A DNA stretch of 64,000 nt from positions 10,292,001 to 10,356,000 of the forward strand of contig JASJZH010000006.1 of NCBI GenBank assembly GCA_037178975.1. The letters run 5' to 3'. This stretch comes from Oscheius tipulae. Its lineage: Eukaryota; Nematoda; Chromadorea; Rhabditida; Rhabditidae. Both the position numbers and the translations under genes were made by a program. The number at the start of each line of letters is the position of its first letter. The first letter of the stretch is position 1. The notes beneath the pieces were generated by a model. The model was not told the DNA's origin, did no database searches, and saw only the letters and a program-made list of their open reading frames with translations. Of this stretch, positions 58,601 through 64,000 are shown piece by piece.

Positions 58601-60649
58601 TTGTCTTGTCTTCGAAGAGTTCTTACCCTGAAAGTAGGAAAAGTCGCTGTATCTTCCTAGTACTCTGCCATATTCTCACACCCGTACCAACTAGGCAGAT
58701 AAATTATTTATCATCTAAAGTGACACGACAAGTAGAAAGGTGCTGTCTGCGCGCGTATTATCTCAGCAAAATTATATTCTGCTGGTCCTCACCCGTACCG
58801 TCTCTGTTGAGCCAGTTCATCCGGTATACTATATCCCCTTCAAGTTACAATATTTTCAGCCGAAAACCCATCATCAGCAAACTTTCCGATTGCCTAATGT
58901 TCTTCTTTCTTTCGCTTCCAATAACCTTCTCCAATCTTCTTATCTGCAAATTGTACACTCCGTAAGTTTCTTTTCCTTCATTGCTATGTACCCTTTTCAG
59001 CTCCGATGTTCAACAAACCACAGGTCTCCAGCAGTTTTTCTCACTCCTCTGCCTTCTTGTCTTGTCGCTTTTCGATCGTGTCTGTCCCTACACTCACGAG
59101 CTTCTCTCCTGTATCGCCTTCTTAGTTTCTTCTTTCGTTACCATAGGTCCACATGTGAGAAAAAACCATTGGAGCATTGTAGATTCGGTTTAGATAATTA
59201 TAGCCAAATCTGAAGACGGTGAGCCTTTCACCTCGCTTGTTTTTCTGCCAGGTAAATCTTTCAGATTTTGTAAAACTGTACGATTCAGGCTGCATCGCCC
59301 ACCTGAGCACAGTCTTCCTGCTTTATCGGATTCCTTACTCACTGCGATGCATCCTATTTACCGTGGATTTTGCCGTCTTTGTCATTCTAATCTGTCTGTT
59401 CCCGACCTATCGGTCAACCCCCGCACGGGGATTCCTAAGGTAAACTTATTTTTTCCCCTAATGTCAAGTTTCAAGCTATCATTTGACAACAGTATTGGTA
59501 AATCTCGGCTTTTTGGTTGTGCTTCTTCTTTTCATTGACTGGATTGTGGGTTTTTGTAACATTTTGGGGGACGACAAAGTTCAGACAAACTATGAGAGAA
59601 AAGCTGAAGTAGCCTGTCACGTGTCTTTCCAAAATGAGGAGAGGGATGTCGAAACGATGCAGGATATCAACAAGCTTTTGATCGAAAACATTCTGCCAAG
59701 TACTGTCGCGGCAAAGTTTTTGGCTCCGGACAGACCTGTTGAGGTGATTGTGTGCATTTTCCATGGCAATCCATTTTAAGGAACTGTACGCTAGACAGCA
59801 TGAGAATGTCTGTGTCATGTTCGCTTCGATTCCAAACTTTAAAGACTTTTGGAGTCAGTGGGACACTTCGCGGAAACTTGAATGTCTTCGACTATTGAAC
59901 GAAATTGTCTGTGAATTTGACAAGCTACTTTCAAAGCCGAAATTCTCTTCGATTGAGAAGATCAAAACCGTCTCGAGCACCTACATGGCAGCATCTGGTC
60001 TCAACGAGCAGGATAACGACGATTGTGTAGGTGGAACAGCAGGTTGGGCCGACATGTGTTTTTAGGACTACGATGATGGTACAAGAACCGAATCATCTAT
60101 CCGCTCAGTGAACATGGTTAACATTTTAAGTACCCAGCAAAATTTCTTTTAGGCTCTCCGAAACGCCACTGTAATGATCGAATTTGCTCTGGCCATGTGG
60201 CAGATCCTTGAGCAGCTGAATAGGGACTCTTTTCAGAATTTTGAACTCCGAATTGGTAGCAAACTCATTGCAAAGCTTCAAGTTTATGTTCAGGGATGAG
60301 TGTGGGACCTCTAGTTGCCGGAGTCATTGGAGCTCAGAAGCCACAGTATGACATTTGGGGAAATACTGTCAATCTGGCCAGCAGGATGGATACTCATGGT
60401 GAGCCGAGAAAGATTCATGTAAGCCATTCTGCCCGTCTCTCTAAGGATTTGATCTTCAGGTGACTACCGAAATGGGGGAGGTGTTGAAGAAGGGAGGCAT
60501 CCGCGTACATAGCCGTGGGAAGATTAAAGTGAAGGGCGTCAAGGTATGGGCAGGTTTTCACGTGAATGAAGACTTCTATTAAGGAACCAATGGAAACATT
60601 TCTGATTGAAATCGACTCGAAGCGAAACTCGGCCGTCTCGAACGTGTAA
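55601..60649 (+). CDS. Membrane adenylyl cyclase (two six-span halves, two cyclase domains)
   Basis: The first membrane block spans about 55680-56690 (for example [56 protein letters not shown]). The helical signal segment [20 protein letters not shown] follows. Domain C1 has [38 protein letters not shown] and [15 protein letters not shown], with both metal-binding Asp. The second membrane block lies at 58860-59560. Domain C2 has [51 protein letters not shown] and [18 protein letters not shown]. It makes cAMP under G-protein control. C2 Lys and Asp needed for ATP are present. Which of the worm acy genes it matches is not settled. Introns at 57061-57450 and 58375-58860 carry repeat arrays. AATAAA is at 60678-60683. 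Confidence 0.93.
58540..58850 (+). repeat. CCCGT-motif intronic repeat array (cyclase gene)
   Basis: TCACCCGTACCATCTCAGCA (about 58554), CACCCGTACCAACTAGGCAG (about 58680) and TCACCCGTACCGTCTCTGTT (about 58788) lie in the intron before the second membrane block. Confidence 0.6.
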
Positions 60650-60675
60650 TAAGACGGGAAGATACATTTATTTGA

Positions 60676-61210
60676 TTAATAAAGCATCAGGCCTAACAGA
60701 GTTATAGAAAGCCAAAAGTTCCTTGCTAAGACAGAATTGCACATAGCATCGGAGCAACAGCAGACATTATAGGTTTCACCGTCGGCATCCTTCTCAAAAC
60801 AGCCTTCTTTCTGATAATGAGATTTTCAAAATGGTTGAATTATCTTGCCTGACAGACAATCCCATCGAAATACGGTGGTATTGAGACAGTTTCACATCCC
60901 TTCATGAAAATGTTTGTTTGTCCATCGGTGTCATCTAAGCCATCTCTCTTATGGAAACTAAAAAAACCTACGGTAATGTGCCGAAATTTTCTGACAGTAC
61001 TGTATTGTGGGCCCACAGGAGTCGACCTCTCTGTTTTCATTGTACTCGTGACCTTGTATAGTTCCTGAAAAGCAAATTTAAGATAGGTGCCTTCTTACCA
61101 GAAATTTGAAAATAGCATTGAAGTTCCTTTCCGGATTCTCGAAGAGGCTCTGTGTAATTCGAATCAGAAGCCAAACAACTACTAAAAAGTGTCAGAAAAA
61201 AGAGTGAAAA
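60676..61210 (-). CDS. Secreted or GPI-anchored ET-module (Ly6-like) protein
   Basis: Minus-strand exons join in phase into a hydrophobic start (FSLFFLTLFSSCLASDS), then LQCYFQISGTIQGHEYNENR, EVDSCGPTIQYCQK, MKGCETVSIPPYFDGIVCQ and KEGCFEKDADGETYNVCCC, SDAMCNS, and a hydrophobic C-terminus (FWLSITLLGLMLY-stop). The spacing C-x-G, SCG-x-YCQK, KGC and final CCCS-D-CN is the nematode ET module. The C-terminal tail suits GPI attachment. One intron uses GC-AG (TGTCAG-GCAAG). The start codon is upstream of 61210 and not settled. The stop (60678-60676) is 26 bp from the cyclase stop. Confidence 0.8.
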
Positions 61211-62669
61211 CTGGAAATTAGGTTGAAGACTTGTCTTGTCAAACCAACCATAAGAGGAGGCAGTAGCGTTTTATGAGCACCGTCGAAAATGAGTGAGGTG
61301 CTGTAAAAGAGACAGATAACACTCAAATGACGACTTCTGGTTTTGGAGATGGGCAATGAGAGACGAGAGGCATTGCTCAGGACTGAAAAAGACCAGAAGT
61401 TTACTTCGATCAACGTTCTATAATGGCTGCACTACTATCCAGGAAAACACTCTGAAGAGTTTATTTTTTGGAAAAATTTTAACTGTTCATTCCACTCTAA
61501 TGTGTCTGACAAGTCTTCAAACCAAATCGTCAAACTTTTTGAACATGACCGTTCGACACCTGTATTTTGAATAACTTAAATTTCAAACGTAAACAGCGAT
61601 TTTGCATAGCGGAAGCAGCAGGAAGAGTCGAAGCGAGCTATACCACGTTGAAACGGATTATGTAGTAGATCCAAAATGACTACCTAGGAACTCGTTAGTA
61701 CCCATATATAAATTACTTTAAAAACCGTTCGACACCTGTATCAACGAAAAACTTTAGCTGGCGCTCACTACGTTTAATTCAGTATAGTAGCTTTAGCATG
61801 AAAATGCAATGTTTCATAAAGTCACCTTGGAAAATCTCTGCTGCTGAAGCTTGTCAGACTATCTTATGAATCTTTGTCTTGATTTAAAATAATTTCACTT
61901 GCGTATCAGTCTGAAAACCATTATGAATCACTGATAACTCTCCAGTCACAAGAGGAAGTCTTGAATTCGATCGCCTGATTTCAAAATTTGTCTACTGATT
62001 CATTCGAGCTCAGTCGAGTCTGACAAGAGATAAGTAGAATCATATGTACTGCCAGTTCTTCCACTTTTCCCTTCCAGAACCTTAACTCATACTCTCTGGG
62101 TATATTTTTCGAACGCCAGGTGTTTGATTTAGTGAGTCAGGATCATGCCGACGTCTGTGATCAGGGTCGTCTTGTGCAAAACTGTTTCTTGTTCAGTTTC
62201 GGCTTATTCTTTCTAGTCTCGAGGTTTCCGAAGGCGTTTTGTTCCGATATCACCTGCGTGTCAGGAAGAAATGTTTCTGATAAGGAACAAACCCTGTCTA
62301 AACCGTGATCTTCTTTCTAGATTATTTTAGGCTGCCTCGCGCCTAGAATCTTGGCTTTGTTCCATTCTCAATTGCTATTACTACGAGTTAGCATTATGTT
62401 AACAGCTTTGAAAGTGACGCTACTTCAAATACCTCGCGCTGATAATTTTCGCAGGGTCGCTGTGAATCACACCTTACCCTGGCTTGTCCATAAAAGCCGA
62501 AAGATGACTTGAATTTGGCACACCTTTGCTCTCTCTACCTTCTCTCTGATATCACCATTCAGGAAATCCTTGTTTACTTTTGGCAAGTGTCACAAAGCAA
62601 ATAGATCAGTTTCTCTTAACCCTTATACCTCTCGTTCTCTTTCTCTCTCACATCGAATCAAGCAAGCCT
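61211..62669. other. Between the ET-module gene start and the PMP3 gene
   Basis: It may hold the ET gene's first exon and promoter. The rest is AT-rich with a pyrimidine-rich tract at 62525-62665. No further gene supported. Confidence 0.4.
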
Positions 62670-62676
62670 GTTTTCA
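62668..62676 (+). promoter_or_regulatory. Probable trans-splice acceptor of the PMP3-family gene
   Basis: CTGTTTTCAG ends 2 nt before ATG 62679, after a pyrimidine-rich leader. Confidence 0.5.
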
Positions 62677-62678
62677 GA

Positions 62679-63789
62679 ATGTGCAAGATTTTTTTGATTA
62701 TATTGGCCTTCTTCTGTCCGGTGAGTACAACGATTACTTAGAATTTAAATCTAATCTGGGGCACAAAGAGCTTATACGAGGCATGAGCTAAAGAAAATGT
62801 ATTCTAACAGCTAGTATAGTCGCTACCAGAACTGAATTCAATTCTACTGAAAAACTGACGTATCAAAGAAAGCTTCACTTTTTAAAAATTCGGAGACTTC
62901 ATGTCCTACAGGGAAGCGATTGATAGTCCACGACTTCTTTCCGGATAGACCAAAACGTGCTCGACCTTTACGATGCTCTGCAAAGCTGTGAAGCAGGTTA
63001 AGAGCTACAAGAACATCATTTAGCAATTGGATAGAATCATTAAGATGAAAAGTTTGGGCGACGAAAGAAACATCGCTCACAAAGTGGACCACCCGTCCTG
63101 CCTCCACAGCTAAAAGTTCGAAAAAAAGATACACTCTGCTCTTTCATTTCCGTAAAGTCTGGCATCAGACCATACTGGCTATCAGTAAAAAATTTCTATT
63201 TCAATTTCTAGTTGCTATTGATCAATCGTCTAGAAAAACTAGATGTATTGAAAGCCTAATGCTAAGTCTGACTCGATTTGAATGCGCACCAATTCGTGGT
63301 TCCCGCCACTACTATCGTTCCTCGGGCGAACATTCGTTTGCTTCTCTCTTTTTTAAGATCCATCCTTGTCCCCCAAGTGGCGTTTCTTCACGTCACTCGT
63401 TTTTCCCCCACTAAAAAGACGAGAAAAGACACAACACTTAATGAGCAAAAAACTACAAAGAGACTATGCAAAGACAAAAGACCTATGATAAACCAAATAT
63501 AGTAAAAGTATAAAGATTGTTTCAGCCCCTGGCAGTACTCTTCGATCAAGGATGTACCCAAGCACTCTGCATCAACTTTATTCTCACATTGTTACTATGG
63601 ATTCCTGGTGTGATTCATGCCATTTGGGTCATCTTGACTTATCATCGTCACAGGTGAGCAACAAGCAAGTTCTCGAAACATGTTCCCACCAGGCAGTAAA
63701 CCGAAAAAACGTAATCAGCACTTTACAGGTACCACGGTGAGCGCATTGTCGTCGTCGAGTCGCACCATCACGATCACTGTCGCTACTGA
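62679..63789 (+). CDS. PMP3/UPF0057-family small membrane protein
   Basis: Three exons (62679-62720, 63526-63653, 63729-63789) give exactly 76 residues. Two membrane hairpin segments are clear: MCKIFLIILAFFCPPLAVLF and INFILTLLLWIPGVIHAIWV, joined by the family's DQGC-x3-LC loop (usual form KKGC-x3-FC). The tail after ILTYHRHR is basic then His-rich (ESHHHDHC). Yeast PMP3 relatives stabilise plasma-membrane potential under salt stress; worms have several copies. Intron 1 is long (805 nt) and holds an antisense open frame. AATAAA follows at about 63925. Confidence 0.85.
62844..63134 (-). other. Unexplained open frame antisense in the PMP3 intron
   Basis: A 96-codon minus-strand frame reads HFVSDVSFVAQTFHLNDSIQ, LLNDVLVALNLLHSFAEHRK and KKSWTINRFPVGHEVSEF. 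It is amphipathic, protein-like in codon use and ends in a stop at its low end. No domain is recognised. It could be a remnant of an element or an unrecognised nested gene. Confidence 0.25.
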
Positions 63790-63992
63790 AATTTCCCTGA
63801 AGATGCTGGTTCTTTTCATTCGATGTTATACTACAAATCGTGTGTGTTTCTTGCCCTTCTCTCCACTGCAAATGCTCGTGGACGCCCGTCTGGGTTCCCA
63901 CAAGACTTGCCCTTGATTAGCTGAAATAAATTCTGTAATTCTGACCGCCCCATATATAAGGCTTTCCTCTGTCTCTAGCGTCACTTTCGCAG
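63790..63992. other. Intergenic between PMP3 gene and edge gene
   Basis: AATAAA of the PMP3 gene at about 63925, then a TATATAAGG stretch at 63952-63961 that may be a TATA box for the next gene. Confidence 0.4.
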
Positions 63993-64000
63993 ATGGTGCT
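63993..64000 (+). CDS. Possible start of the next gene at the window edge
   Basis: ATGGTGCT follows immediately after CACTTTCGCAG, a trans-splice-like acceptor, and a TATATAAGG lies about 32-41 nt upstream. Only eight bases are visible. Confidence 0.3.

Noticed and set aside
58606-59213. Long overlapping plus-strand frames in the cyclase region
   Set aside because: They run through introns containing repeat motifs; splicing gives a different frame with membrane spans.
1-64000. CRISPR array, operon of bacterial type, phage or biosynthetic cluster
   Set aside because: No regularly spaced identical repeats and no bacterial gene organisation; the DNA is spliced eukaryotic sequence throughout.

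Overview
The window reads as nuclear DNA of a nematode, probably rhabditid-like; I cannot name the species. The evidence is the gene structure: many 37-55 nt introns ending in TTTTCAG or TTTTAG, several start codons placed 1-4 nt after such an acceptor (the layout of spliced-leader trans-splicing), an ET-module gene (a nematode-expanded Ly6-like family), and worm-type repeats (DD37D mariner, RTE and CR1-like LINEs). All gene models below were spliced by eye: exon phases were checked where stated, and no alignment or search was run.

Layout. 1-12.6 kb (+): 3' part of a giant extracellular multi-CUB gene resembling cubilin, with a tiny antisense gene for a Tyr-rich amidated peptide inside one intron (6.3-6.6 kb). 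12.8-14.1 kb (+): small secreted LRR-like protein. 15.6-20.0 kb (-): calpain of the SOL/CAPN15 type. 20.8-22.1 kb: apparently intact DD37D mariner (maT-like) transposon. 22.9-26.9 kb (+): CRAL-TRIO/GOLD (SEC14-like) lipid-binding protein with a LINE relic in a 2.3 kb intron. 27-42.5 kb: accessory region with RTE LINE copies, several dispersed repeat pairs, a TRAP1 pseudogene, a kinase pseudogene, a BTB-like scrap, a triplicated exon-like unit, a 20-nt minisatellite present twice, and one probable small multi-membrane-span gene (39.9-40.6 kb, -).

42.9-51.2 kb is dense housekeeping DNA: tubulin folding cofactor B (+), protein-L-isoaspartate methyltransferase (-), GDP-D-glucose phosphorylase (+, divergent from the methyltransferase) and an unrecognised gene (-). 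52.6-53.8 kb (+): TMBIM4/lifeguard-like membrane protein. 55.6-60.6 kb (+): membrane adenylyl cyclase with both cyclase domains. 60.7-61.2 kb (-): ET-module protein whose stop codon lies 26 bp from the cyclase stop. 62.7-63.8 kb (+): small PMP3-family protein. A further gene may start at the right edge (63,993).

The genes do not form an obvious pathway. Several concern protein repair and folding (PIMT, TBCB, a dead TRAP1 copy), others membrane signalling and lipid handling. The most distinctive features are the nested peptide gene, a family of short intronic repeats (core ACCCGTACCGTCTCGG) shared by introns of unrelated genes, and the phase-preserving 96-nt exon-like triplication at 32.4-33.1 kb.
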